Shown: positions 24,048-34,238 of the stretch, piece after piece
Position numbering within the stretch: the first letter of the stretch is position 1
Layout of the letters: each line of letters opens with the position of its first letter
NCBI GenBank assembly: GCA_933207985.1
Contig: OW240915.1
Coordinates: 268,938,596 to 269,002,595 of the forward strand
DNA length: 64,000 nt
Direction: 5' to 3'
From: Pelobates cultripes
Lineage: Eukaryota; Chordata; Amphibia; Anura; Pelobatidae
The notes under the pieces: generated by a model
The model's input: the letters and a program-made list of their open reading frames with translations, nothing else
Told to the model about the DNA's origin: nothing
Database searches by the model: none
Program-made: the position numbers and the translations under genes

Positions 24048-24877
24048 AGAAAACTTTGTCAAAGAACAGCCGAGGTACACAGTGAAAGGGGGATAAACCC
24101 TAGTGAAAATGAATGCAAAACAAAAGAAGTGTATACCTTTAAGGTAGGGAAAGGATTAGCCAGGGCCTGAGACTACAACACCAAGTGTGTAGAATTCAGG
24201 TTCATTTAGAAGGGACCACAGGGTCCAAAAAATAAAAAACAATTTTATTGGTAATAATTAGTTAAAAACACAAAAAAAATATGTATCAGAAATAACACAG
24301 AGATCGTAGTGTATATATTAGCTAGACTCTGAATAAAATGAGGATGAGAACCAAAATTATAGTGATATATACAAGATAGACTCTGATTTAGTGGTAGAGC
24401 AATGAACTAGTCCTAGCGCACGTCTGCGCAAAAGGAAAGAAAAGAGGGAGGGGGGGGGAGAGAAAAAGTAACAAATGCCAGTTGCAAACAAAGTAGTAGA
24501 AAAATGCTGTAAATGATTAAAATAGAGTAGGGCAGCCAAAATAGCGTGTTGGAAGGCTGGTGCGTACAATATATATATCGCAGTGTGTTGGCAGATGAGA
24601 GTTCTCAACAGTATCGGCCGATATAATAAAGGATATATGTATTAAAGTAATCAAAAGTGTCAGTCCGAAACTGTAACATAGGTATACCGAGGTGTATCTA
24701 AATGTATCGGTAGATGAGAGTTCTCAGCCATATCAGTGGATAGTTTAAAGGTATATATCTTAAATAGTACGAGTGCAGCCCTAAAAATGTATAACAGAAG
24801 AATGTTAGCACTGGGCTATAATGTAGCAAAAAGATTAATACTGTAGCCGAAATAGTTAGGTGATGCTAGCGCTGCGA
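24048..24877 (-). repeat. PLE pseudo-LTR, 3' copy
   Basis: About 830 bases match 32151-32973 in direct orientation, with only small indels (G-run length, one TA repeat) and rare substitutions. The part 24110-24613 also recurs inverted at 32974-33476. On the - strand an AATAAA-type signal lies in 24235-24250. Confidence 0.95.
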
Positions 24878-25192
24878 CTGACCCTCCGCCCCCGTGCCTT
24901 CAAGGGCACCTGACGCTCACCCCACTAATATCGAAATGAACAAAAATCAGAAAAAACAAGTGGTGATAGGAAATAATCTATGATAGAAAGACGGCAGCAT
25001 AGAAAAGCCGTGTGGCTCCTGGTAAGTGATGCTAGCACTGCAGCTGACACTCCGCCCCCGTGCCTTCGAGGGCACCTAGCGCTCACCCCACTAATATAGA
25101 AATAGACGAAAATCAGAGAAAACGATTAATGGTAAGAAGTAATCTATGATAGGAAGAACAACGGCATAGAAAAGCCGTGTAGCCCCTGACGC
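24864..25192 (-). repeat. Tandem pair of about 165-bp units beside the ribozyme
   Basis: Two units (about 24864-25026 and 25027-25192) share GATGCTAGC, CCTCCGCCCCCGTGCCTTC, CACCCCACTAATAT and GCATAGAAAAGCCGTGT. The second unit runs into the hammerhead motif. The first has lost the equivalent sequence after AGCCGTGTGGCTCC. Confidence 0.85.
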
Positions 25193-25224
25193 GCGCGTTT
25201 CGCCCGCCAAGCTCGTCAGAGGGG
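25183..25224 (-). ncRNA. Hammerhead ribozyme, PLE type
   Basis: On the - strand all core bases are present. CUGACGA lies at 25219-25213 and GAA at 25201-25199, followed by A at 25198. Helix I pairs 25224-25220 with 25187-25183 (5 bp, extendable only weakly). Helix II pairs 25212-25209 with 25205-25202 (two G-C pairs then two wobbles) around a 3-base loop. Helix III pairs 25198-25196 with 25191-25189 around CGCG. The expected cut is after C at 25188. A very short helix III is typical of PLE hammerheads, which are thought to act best as dimers. It lies about 1.05 kb downstream of the ORF2 stop. The match is by eye and activity is untested. Confidence 0.85.
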
Positions 25225-26821
25225 AACCGGTCGGGAGAAAAAGCCGGGTTTAAATAGGAAGAAGAAATAGCTGATTGGTTGGAAGCAATATGTGCGGATT
25301 GGATGGCAAAATATGACGTCAGAGAAAAGGGGGAGGTGTGTTTATTCAACCTAGCGAGGGATATTAACCCTAAACCCCCAAAGAAATAATAAGTTGATCA
25401 CTTAATAGACAAGAAAAACCTGATACAAAGAAAAATAGTGAATGAAACCAAGAATAATGTATAAATATATATCAATTATTGTATATGATTTTAAAAAAGA
25501 GAATATATAAAGGATAATTGTAAACCTTACTCTGTTCAAGATTGTGCCGACAGAGAGACCGATATCAAGATACATAGAGCAATGGTCGATAGGCAATAAC
25601 AGAAAAATATACAAAAACCATATATAATAAAAAAGAGAAGAAAAAAATAAGAAAAAAATATAAGAAAAAAATAAGAAAAAAATAGATAGAGAAATGATAA
25701 CTAGAAGATGTAACCAGAAGATTGAGATGATAATAGTAGACAGAAGAAAGATGTACTACAAATATGGGAATACAAATAAAAAATGATAAATAATAATAAA
25801 GGTACCGATATAGTTCAGAGACGGCAAGATAACCTAAGAGACTGGTCTCCAAAATGGAGAAAAATGCCCATAGGAATAATACTGAAGTAATAAAAATAGC
25901 CGATATGGTTCAGAGGCAGTAAGATCAATTGTACACCTAGCATGCTGGTCTCCAAATTGGAGGAACATTAGATGATGGGTATAAAAATATATATATATAT
26001 ATAGTAAGAAACACACCCATCAAGGTTGAGAACTATAAGTGTATGTGTATATAGACGTACATATCAAAGAATGCTGCAGTCAAGATGTTAAATTATAATA
26101 TATGGGACTATAAGATTGTAGCAATAGATCAACTTGATCCTGCAGTCGTAATATTATATATTGTATCGAGCTGTAATGTTGCAACGCTAGATCGGCGTTG
26201 ATCTTGACAGTTGAATGATTATTCATAAGCTACAAATGGAAAATAAAAATAAAAAACAGAAGAATAAAGTTACTTATGAATAAAAGGGGTGAAGTTGAAC
26301 TCCTCATTAAGCCCATGAGGGGTCAGAGTTTGGAAATGATAGATCCATCTGGATTCTTTCATTAACAGTATTTTGTTGAAATTGCCCTTCTGAGAATTTA
26401 AGGTTATTCTTTCTATAGTGAATAGAGATATTCCCTAGATAGAGAACCCAAATAGGGAATATAGACGAAAGCGGGTTATAGGGGTGGCAAAACGGGCATA
26501 ACCCTGCGTAAAGCACAAAATATACAAAAAAATGAAGGAAGGGCCGCCCCGTAGCAAACCGGGCTGCTCACCTTCAATGCCACCCAAAAATAGGGCGTCT
26601 AAGGAAAATAAATAAATTTTATTAAGAATAGTGACTTAACATCAAAAAATCTAAATCAGAAAAAACTTAGTAAACCGCCTTTCTCAAGAGCGAAATCAAG
26701 TATATCAAATTGGGTCCCCTTTTCCCCGTTTAAATAACCCCTACTGACCTCCCATCAGGTGGTATCATCCAATCCCCTTGCTTAGCGGGATTGATTATTA
26801 CGCATGTCCCGCCAAAGAGTC

Positions 26822-27100
26822 CGCGCATGCGCACCAAACTTAGAATAGATGGTCTCTCATGGCCATCAGTGCGCATGTCAAAATATCGGTGCAGGAACAG
26901 AACAGCGTACAAAGCGTCTGCGCACGCGCGCCAAACTCAAAGTGGGTGGTCTCTTGTGGTCGTCAGTGCGCATGTCAAAACTTCGGTACAAGGACAGGAC
27001 AGCGCACAAAGTGAACAGTCCCGCCACATAGTACATGCATATCTGCGCATGCGTGCCAAACTCGAAGTCAGTGGTCTCTTATGATCGTCAGTGCGCATAA
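26822..27100 (+). repeat. Three-unit minisatellite in nested PLE 3' region
   Basis: Three diverged units of about 100-125 bases each contain GCGCATGCGC-like palindromes, CCAAACT, GGTGGTCTCT, TCGTCAGTGCGCAT. They lie about 300 bases downstream of the ORF stop on the - strand. Small open frames within are repeat artefacts. Confidence 0.8.
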
Positions 27101-27349
27101 TTAAAAGAGAGATGTCCACATCTATACAGGAGTTTAGTAAGGATAGGGGGGAGGGAGAAAAGTAAAATAAAAAAGACGAAAAAACTTAATCCTATTAATC
27201 ATAGTAGAAGATAAAATAATATATTATATATATATTATAGACAAAAAAAGTGATAAGAGTAAAAACTTTCGAAACTTTCGGCAAGGCTGGTAATAGTAGA
27301 TATGGGAAAAAGGAGATGGGATATATATATAACCCAATGGGTCGTATGT

Positions 27350-28600
27350 TTATATAAAGGGGGCAAAAGAGAAGCCCTCATTCAGCCCCAAGGGTTGGAG
27401 TGTTTTAAGTTCATATATCCATCTAGATTCCCTCTGTCTCAGTATTTTGTCAAAATCCCCACGTCTAGGGGTCCTTTTTACCAATTCCAGTCCACAGAAT
27501 TTGAGATTATTAGGGTCCCCATGGTGAAATTCTTTAAGATGTCTGGATATAGGTGTCTCAAGACGATTCTTAGGGGATCTCACATGTTCCATGATTCTAT
27601 CTTTAAATGCTCTAAAAGTTTTCCCCACATATTTTTGTCCACAAGTGCACTGAAGCAGGTATACAAGGCCCTTGGTATTACAGTTAAAGAAACTTTTAAC
27701 TTTAAAAGAGCCCAGGCCTTGGCTATCACTAACAGTCTTAGAGTTTTTGAGGATAAACTTACAAGCTACACATTTGCCACAGCCATATGTGCCAGTTGGG
27801 GGAGTACCCAACCAAGTGGCACGTGGTTGTGTTTTAATAGAGAAATGACTGGGTACCAATAGGTCGCGAATATTACGTCCCCTCCTAGCTGTAATATTCA
27901 CATGTGGGCTTAGAGCCCCCTTGAGATGTGTATCGTTTAGTAGGATGGGCCAGAATCTTTCAAGTGACTTCCGTATTTCTGACCACCCCCTATCGAATGT
28001 TGCGATCATACGGATATTTCCAGCATCCTTCTTAGTCGTTTTTTCAGTAAGGTCACACAGTAATTCATCCCTTTCTGTTTGTAGTGCCTTCTTGTAGGCT
28101 CTTTTCAGGCAACGGTTCGGATAGCCCTTCTCCTTAAAATGTTGTCGAAGTTGTTTCGCTTTTAAGATAAAATCCTGGGTGTCACTACAGTTTCTCCGAA
28201 GGCGGAGGTACTGTCCCACCGGGATACCCTCTTTGAGGGGTCGGGGATGGTGACTAGTCCAGTGTAGGAGAGAGTTAGTTGCCGTAGGTTTTCTAAACAG
28301 TGTAGAGTGAAATGTGCCATCCTGGCTAATACTGATGGTCACATCCAGAAAATTTATGGACCGTCCTCCGAATTCAGATGTAAACCGAAGATTTTGCTCG
28401 TTACAGTTAAGTAATCCTACCATGTCTGAAAAAACTCTTGGGGGGTGCCCTGCCAGACAATCAAAATGTCGTCAATGTAGCGACCCCACCATAAGACTTT
28501 AGGTAGGTATTCCCTCAACATATCTGAATTAAGGATCTGATGTTTGCTATTCATATGAGTCCTTAGGTATTTTGGGTTTTTGTCAGATGTATAACCTTTA
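27350..28600 (-). pseudogene. Nested PLE: RT end and GIY-YIG endonuclease
   Basis: The main frame (27350-28423, 357 codons) begins after the RT catalytic box. It shows FLDVTISISQDGTFHSTLFRKPTATNSLLHW, then a CGKCVACKFI cysteine linker near residue 215-225. The GIY-YIG core YLLQCTCGQKYVGKTFRAFKDRI lies near 255-280, and RWIYELKTLQPLGLNEGFSF ends the protein. The coding DNA further 5' (28424-28600) still shows RYIDDILIVW in another phase, so one frameshift lies near 28424. The rest of the RT is lost by truncation. The protein is clearly distinct in sequence from the host PLE, so this is a different PLE family. Confidence 0.88.
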
Positions 28601-31245
28601 GTGAACTCTTTTCTAACAGTCTGTTGATTGGTTAATTATGCTGGGGCGTTCACATGATATGGAGACATTGTGAGACTGACCTATTCAGTCTTGGGGTTCA
28701 TTTGGAATCATTCTGTTTCCCTCTCCACTTATAGGCCCCCCCTAACCTTTTTTCACACAAGTCTATTTAACCTGCCATATTTAACATGTATCCAACGCAT
28801 CATCTGTAGCATTAACTCTTTTTTGAGTTTACATCGCTACATGCAATAGTGATTGATACATGTTGTCCCCACTGTAGTCTTACAGTTTAATAGGCATAAC
28901 TACTGTTATACGTACGAGTTCCTAAGTTTTTTCTGATTTAGATTTTTTGATGTTAAGTCACTATTCTTAATAAAATTTATTTATTTTCCTTAGACGCCCT
29001 ATTTTTGGGTGGCATTGAAGGTGAGCAGCCCGGTTTGCTACGGGGCGGCCCTTCCTTCATTTTTTTGTATATTTTATTCTTTCTATAGCCTGAAATGTCA
29101 GATGGCTAGAGTTACCCCCATGATGGAGTCTCACATGATTGGATAGTGGGGTAGAGACATTCGGGTTGGAAATTGAGCAAATGTGTTGAAGGATCCTTCT
29201 TCTAAATTGTTGGTAGGTTTTACCGATATACTGAATACTGCAACTGCAGGTTATGAGATAAATCACTTTTGTGGAATGACAATTAATGAATTGTTTAATG
29301 TTATATTCTTTTTTTGTGCGAGTGCTTAAAACGGTTTTAGAAGGCTTAATATGTTTGCAGGCCTTACAATGGCCACATTGATATACACCAGCAACCGGAG
29401 TTAGCCAAGTTGGATTACGGCTGGGTTCTAGATGGCTGTGAACGAGATGGTCACGGAGGTTCTTAGCCCTACGTGCAGTAATGTTGGGGAACTTGGTGAT
29501 GTTGTCCTTAAGATCTTTGTCATAATTGAGGATTGGCCAGTTGTGAGACATAATGTGTAGAATAGGTTTATTGGAATCCGAGACTTGTCTGTTAGCGTGT
29601 AGACTCTCGTTCCTATTTATAGCAGAGGCTTGTTGGTAGGCTCTTTTCAATATTCTGTTCGGGTAGCCTTTTTGTTTAAACATAGTTCGTAGCTTATGAG
29701 CTTCAAGTTGGAATGTTGCATCATTAGAGCAGTTGCGTCTGGCCCTCAAATATTGTCCGTATGGGATGCCAGATTTAAGTTTGATGGGATGGTGGCTTTC
29801 CCAATTTAACAGACTATTCGTCGCTGTCGGTTTCCGATAAAGCTCGGTTTCGATGGTTCCATCAGGTAGGATCTTAATATTGAGATCCAGAAAGACTAGA
29901 TGTTCAGAGTCAATTACATGGGTTAATTGGAGGCCAATGGAGTTCACATTGAGGAGTTCAACCAATTCTTCGAATTGCTTAACAGAGCCCAACCAGAATA
30001 CCAGGACGTCATCGATATACCTATGCCAACTATAGATACAAGTTTTATACCCAGTTCTAATGATGGGATCTAGAATGGTTTCCTCCCACCAGCCCAGGTA
30101 TAGATTGGCATAGCTGGGGGCACAAGCTGTGCCCATGGCTGTGCCCCTGAGCTGGAGGTAATATGTACCATTAAAGACAAAAAAGTTATGTGTAAGTACA
30201 TATTCCAAAAGTTGGATGATGAAATCAGTCTGGCATTCCGAAAATTTGTTGGATTTAGTAAGGAAGTGCCGGGTTGCTGATAGGCCTATGGGGTGAGGTA
30301 TATTGTTATAAAGAGCCACAACATCAAGGCTCCCCAGAAGGCAGTAGGGTGGCACAATTAGATTTTCTAAAAGGATAAGGGTTTGTTTGGTGTCTTGGAG
30401 ATAAGACGGAAGACCAGTAACTAACGGATGTAACAGTTTCTCTAAAAATTTGCTACTACGTTCAGTGATAGAGCCATTCCCAGAGACAATTGGTCTACCC
30501 GGTGGTTTATTGATGTTCTTGTGTACCTTGGGAAGGCAGTATAGAGTAGCAATGGTGGGATTGAGATGTGGCAGTATGAATCTATATTCGTTTTGTGTAA
30601 TGATTTGGTTGTCCAATGCTGGTAATAGGATACGCTTAAGTTCTTCAAGATATTGAGGGGTGGGATCCCCAGTAAGTTTATGATATGCTAATGGATCATC
30701 GAGATGTTCCATACACATCTCTAGATAGTCATCTTTGTTCAGCAGGACAATATTGCCACCCTTATCCGAGGGTTTGATGATAAGATCTGCTGCTGTACTC
30801 AACTCTTTAAGGGCTCGTCTTTGGAACGTCGTAAGATTATCATGTACTATTTTAGGGATAGGGAGTGATTCAATAGAAGATGTCGTCATTCGTATAAAAA
30901 GATCAACGCTTGACACTTCACTTAGGTTGGGAGTAAACCAACTCTCTGGTTTAGAGTCAGTAAGTGGCAGTTCAAGATTCTGTTCCTCCAGTAAGGACAT
31001 TAGTGTCTGATGAAGACAATAGTCGTCATAAGGAATACCTGCCTCTTTGGCCAGTTTGTATTCCCTTCTTTTGTGGACAACATTTAGGGCTAATTTGCGC
31101 CCAAAAAGATTGGTGTCCTTTATCCAATCAAATTTGTTAGCATTAGGGGTGGGAATAAAAGATAAACCTTTTTGGAGTAATGAGATGTGATGCTGTTGTA
31201 AATTAAATTTTGATAGATTAATAATCTGATGCATGTTATCACTTG

Positions 31246-32100
31246 TTAGTACTGATTTGATCTTTTGTCCCGTTTGTAGCCCCATTTGCGTCTGTCTCGT
31301 AATTTGTCTCTCTGTGGGAGGGGCCAGTCCTCCTCTAAAAAAGGAAGTTGTCCCTCAGTATTTTGGGTCTGGTTAGCTGTTGCCGTTTCCAGATTAAGGG
31401 TGTCTGGAAAAGTGACGTTCCGAGTCTTAAGGATGCCTCTGTTTCTATAAGGTTGTGAATAAGTTTTCTTTTGATCTTTTCTAGAGGTACTAGAGTCCGA
31501 ATCGGACCAATCAGTATTCCCAGATGTAGAACTGTTCCTACTGTTGTAATATTTTTTAGCTCTTTTAGTTCGAAAGATATTGCCTTCCTGAAAGTCTCTA
31601 TGGTCTCTTAGGTACTTCTCGTGTTTCTTTTCCCTGACGTGTTTCTTAAATCCTTCTAAATTTTTCTGTAACTTATTTTCAAGAAGGGAGAATTCTGATC
31701 TATCTTTAAAAATTTTTACATTAACCAGTTCCTTTTCAAGATTCTTATTTACCGTGTCCAAATTGTTTGTTTCTAATTTAACCAGGAACTGCATAAGTTT
31801 GGCCGAACAATCAAGAAGGATGCTATTCCATTCTTTTATTTGTTCATCTGTGATGGCTTTTTCAGGCAAAGATATTTCAGGTCTAAGTCCCCGTGGAACC
31901 AATTTATGATCCAAGTATTGTTTAAGACTAATCAACTCCCAATACCCTTTAATCTGTTGTTGGTACAACTTTTGAATCGTGAAAAACACCTCACTGATGT
32001 CAGTACTTGGTAATAGGTTAAGAGGATTTAATGAAAAAACATTATTAATGTCTGTAGATCCAGGGTCCGGGTTTATTACCCCAGATAAAAAGGTTGACAT
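31246..32100 (-). CDS. PLE ORF1, unknown protein
   Basis: This 284-residue frame begins at an ATG 50 bases inside the end of the pseudo-LTR and overlaps the next frame by 40 bases in a different phase. No known fold is recognised. Residues 100-185 are rich in charged Lys/Glu with Leu spacing, which could form a coiled coil. Residues 190-215 are Ser-rich (DSDSSTSRKDQKK), and the C-terminus is basic (RDRRKWGYKRDKRS). A role in binding element RNA is conceivable, but that is inference. The DNA upstream of the ORF2 ATG has no other start, so ORF2 may be reached by frameshifting or reinitiation. A second option is that the two were once a single frame. Confidence 0.75.
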   Translation of the reverse strand: MSTFLSGVINPDPGSTDINNVFSLNPLNLLPSTDISEVFFTIQKLYQQQIKGYWELISLKQYLDHKLVPRGLRPEISLPEKAITDEQIKEWNSILLDCSAKLMQFLVKLETNNLDTVNKNLEKELVNVKIFKDRSEFSLLENKLQKNLEGFKKHVREKKHEKYLRDHRDFQEGNIFRTKRAKKYYNSRNSSTSGNTDWSDSDSSTSRKDQKKTYSQPYRNRGILKTRNVTFPDTLNLETATANQTQNTEGQLPFLEEDWPLPQRDKLRDRRKWGYKRDKRSNQY

Positions 32101-32150
32101 ATTTTATCAAAAAGGCTGTGAAGTAAAGGTACTAAAACCTAGAGTAAAAT

Positions 32151-32973
32151 AGAAAACTTTGTCAAAGAACAGCCGAGGTACACAGTGAAAGGGGGATAAC
32201 CCCTAGTGAAAATGAATGCAAAACAAAAGAAGTGTATACCTTTAAGGTAGGGAAAGGATTAGCCAGGGCCTGAGACTACAACACCAAGTGTGTAGAATTC
32301 AGGTTCATTTAGAAGGGACCACAGGGTCCAAAAAATAAAAAACAATTTTATTGGTAATAATTAGTTAAAAACACAAAAAAATATGTATCAGAAATAACAC
32401 AGAGATCGTAGTGTATATATTAGCTAGACTCTGAATAAAATGAGGATGAGAACCAAAATTATAGTGATATATACAAGATAGACTCTGATTTAGTGGTAGA
32501 GCAATGAACTAGTCCTAGCGCACGTCTGCGCAAAAGGAAAGAAAGGAGGGGGGGGGGGAGAAAAAGTAACAAATGCCAGTTGCAAACAAAGTAGTAGAAA
32601 AATGCTGTAAATGATTAAAATAGAGTAGGGCAGCCAAAATAGCGTGTTGGAAGGCTGGTGCGTACAATATATATCGCAGTGTGTTGGCAGATGAGAGTTC
32701 TCAACAGTATCGGCCGATATAATAAAGGATATATGTATTAAAGTAATCAAAAGTGTCAGTCCGAAACTGTAACATAGGTATACCGAGGTGTATCTAAATG
32801 TATCGGTAGATGAGAGTTCTCAGCCATATCAGTGGATAGTTTAAAGGTATATATCTTAAATAGTACGAGTGCAGCCCTAAAAATGTATAACAGAAGAATG
32901 TTAGCACTGGGCTATAATGTAGCAAAAAGATTAATACTGTAGCCGAAATAGTTAGGTGATGCTAGCGCTGCGA
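32151..32973 (-). repeat. PLE pseudo-LTR, 5' copy (truncated)
   Basis: This direct repeat of 24048-24877 ends at the junction with the inverted piece. It therefore lacks the region that carries the hammerhead motif in the 3' copy. Its inner end lies 50 bases before the ORF1 ATG. Confidence 0.95.
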
Positions 32974-33476
32974 TACTGTTGAGAACTCTCATCTGCCAAC
33001 ACACTGCGATATATATTGTACGCACCAGCCTTCCAACACGCTATTTTGGCTGCCCTACTCTATTTTAATCATTTACAGCATTTTTCTACTACTTTGTTTG
33101 CAACTGGCATTTGTTACTTTTTCTCTCCCCCCCCCTCCCTCTTTTCTTTCCTTTTGCGCAGACGTGCGCTAGGACTAGTTCATTGCTCTACCACTAAATC
33201 AGAGTCTATCTTGTATATATCACTATAATTTTGGTTCTCATCCTCATTTTATTCAGAGTCTAGCTAATATATACACTACGATCTCTGTGTTATTTCTGAT
33301 ACATATTTTTTTTGTGTTTTTAACTAATTATTACCAATAAAATTGTTTTTTTATTTTTTGGACCCTGTGGTCCCTTCTAAATGAACCTGAATTCTACACA
33401 CTTGGTGTTGTAGTCTCAGGCCCTGGCTAATCCTTTCCCTACCTTAAAGGTATACACTTCTTTTGTTTTGCATTCA
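32974..33476 (+). repeat. Inverted pseudo-LTR piece at PLE 5' end
   Basis: This is the reverse complement of about 24110-24613 and of the matching part of the 5' pseudo-LTR (about 32213-32709). It forms arms of about 500 bp around a spacer of about 265 bp. It ends exactly at the right target duplication. Such an inverted end piece is known from Penelope insertions and suggests template switching during integration. Confidence 0.93.
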
Positions 33477-33491
33477 CTATCTGATACAAAT

Positions 33492-34200
33492 GAATAACTG
33501 AAGGCAGAATCTTTTTAAGACTTTCTGATAAAATCAATGCATATATTTTCATATATATTGGACAGTAGTTTGATGTATCAGTTTGACAGTGTTTGTTTTG
33601 TCCTGTTTTAAAATGGAGATTATATTCTCTCTTAATAACTCTTTTGAGGCCGACCCTTTTTCTGCCAGTTCATTAAAAATTGCTGTCAAAGGTCAAATTA
33701 AATTTTTCGAAAAACACTTTATAGAACATATTCGTATAGCCGTCTGGGCACTGGGCTTTACTATATTCTAATTTACTAATTGTATGCTGGATCTCAGTCT
33801 GGTCAATCTGCTGAATCAAGAATCTGAATCTTTAGCTGTTCCACTGATATGGGCGGGATATTAGGATTGTTTAGATAATTATCTATTTGTAGGGATGTTG
33901 AATTATCCTCCAAATTATAGAGACTTTCATAAAAAAATTTAAACACATTACCAATTTCTTCTGGCTTTAAATATCTCTTGCCGTCTTTTATTATTTTATA
34001 AATTTTATTGTCTATTTTTTGTTTTCTTTAATTTATCAGTTAGCTTCTTATCTACTCTATTATTTCTATAGTAGAATTTGGTTTTTAGTCTACTTAAATT
34101 GAATTCTATTCAGATATTTTTATATTAATCTTTTCTTGATATATTTTAATTGTAATTTTCCCTCTCTATCAAAAAAATTATTTATTTTGAGCGGCAAGGT
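33492..34200 (-). pseudogene. L1 ORF2, start of RT domain, decayed
   Basis: Frames on the - strand resemble the L1 segment between endonuclease and RT and the first RT motifs. FYESLYNLEDNS lies near 33900, and a degraded SKAQCPDGYTNMFYK equivalent near 33735. Frames shift several times. It is continuous with the part at 22666-24047 when the PLE is removed. Confidence 0.6.
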
Positions 34201-34238
34201 TGTAAAACTGAATGTATAAATCTGACAGATTTAGTCCT

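Larger units (their letters stand above)
26419..29073 (-). mobile_element. Second Penelope-like element nested in the first
   Basis: This 2655-bp insertion lies in the GIY-YIG codons of the outer PLE, flanked by the 15-bp repeat TTATTCTTTCTATAG (26404-26418 and 29074-29088). It is 5'-truncated within RT, has its own GIY-YIG frame (27350-28423), and carries a short inverted repeat: 26517-26660 matches 28926-29073 inverted. The inverted piece at the 5' side parallels the structure of the outer element. Part of the segment 28615-28925 is unlike the 3' region and remains unassigned. Confidence 0.9.
26274..31285 (-). pseudogene. PLE ORF2: reverse transcriptase plus GIY-YIG endonuclease, interrupted
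   Basis: The enzyme would prime reverse transcription at a nick made by its own endonuclease. From the ATG at 31285, 742 codons are open to the insertion at 29073. Motifs are IKPSDKGGNIVLLNKDDY, RPIVSGNGSITERSS, the catalytic SLDVVALYNNIPH near residue 317, RGTAMGTACAPSYANLYLG near 380, catalytic YIDDVLVFW near 422, and KPTATNSLLNW near 486. A CGHCKACK cysteine linker lies near 640 and the GIY-YIG core YLITCSCSIQYIGKT near 680. After the nested PLE (26419-29073) the same frame resumes at 26403 with the RWIYHFQTLTPHGLNEEF end, and stops at 26274-26276. Only the insertion breaks it. It overlaps ORF1 by 40 bases. Confidence 0.93.
24048..33476 (-). mobile_element. Penelope-like retroelement (PLE), complex structure, 15-bp target duplication
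   Basis: Read on the - strand, the order is as follows. First comes an inverted pseudo-LTR piece (33476-32974), then a direct pseudo-LTR copy (32973-32151). Next are ORF1 (32100-31246) and ORF2 (31285-26274, interrupted by a nested PLE). A 3' region with a hammerhead motif and short tandem repeats follows, and then the second pseudo-LTR copy (24877-24048). The 15-bp repeat CTATCTGATACAAAT flanks the whole. Tandem or partly inverted pseudo-LTRs and RT plus GIY-YIG protein are known PLE features. Near-identical pseudo-LTRs and long open frames indicate a fairly young insertion. Confidence 0.93.
22576..34230 (-). mobile_element. L1 LINE split by a Penelope-like element
   Basis: An L1 on the - strand has its A-tail as the T-run at 22576-22586. 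Coding remnants are found at 22666-24047 and resume at 33492-34200. The gap is filled exactly by the PLE at 24048-33476, with the 15-bp repeat CTATCTGATACAAAT on both sides (24033-24047 and 33477-33491). The L1 is AT-rich and much more decayed than the PLE, so it is the older layer. Its 5' end is truncated near 34230, close to a solo LTR. Confidence 0.8.

Noticed and set aside
26950..27090. CUGACGA on the - strand in the minisatellite considered as hammerheads
   Set aside because: No GAAA at a suitable distance and no helix II or III could be drawn.
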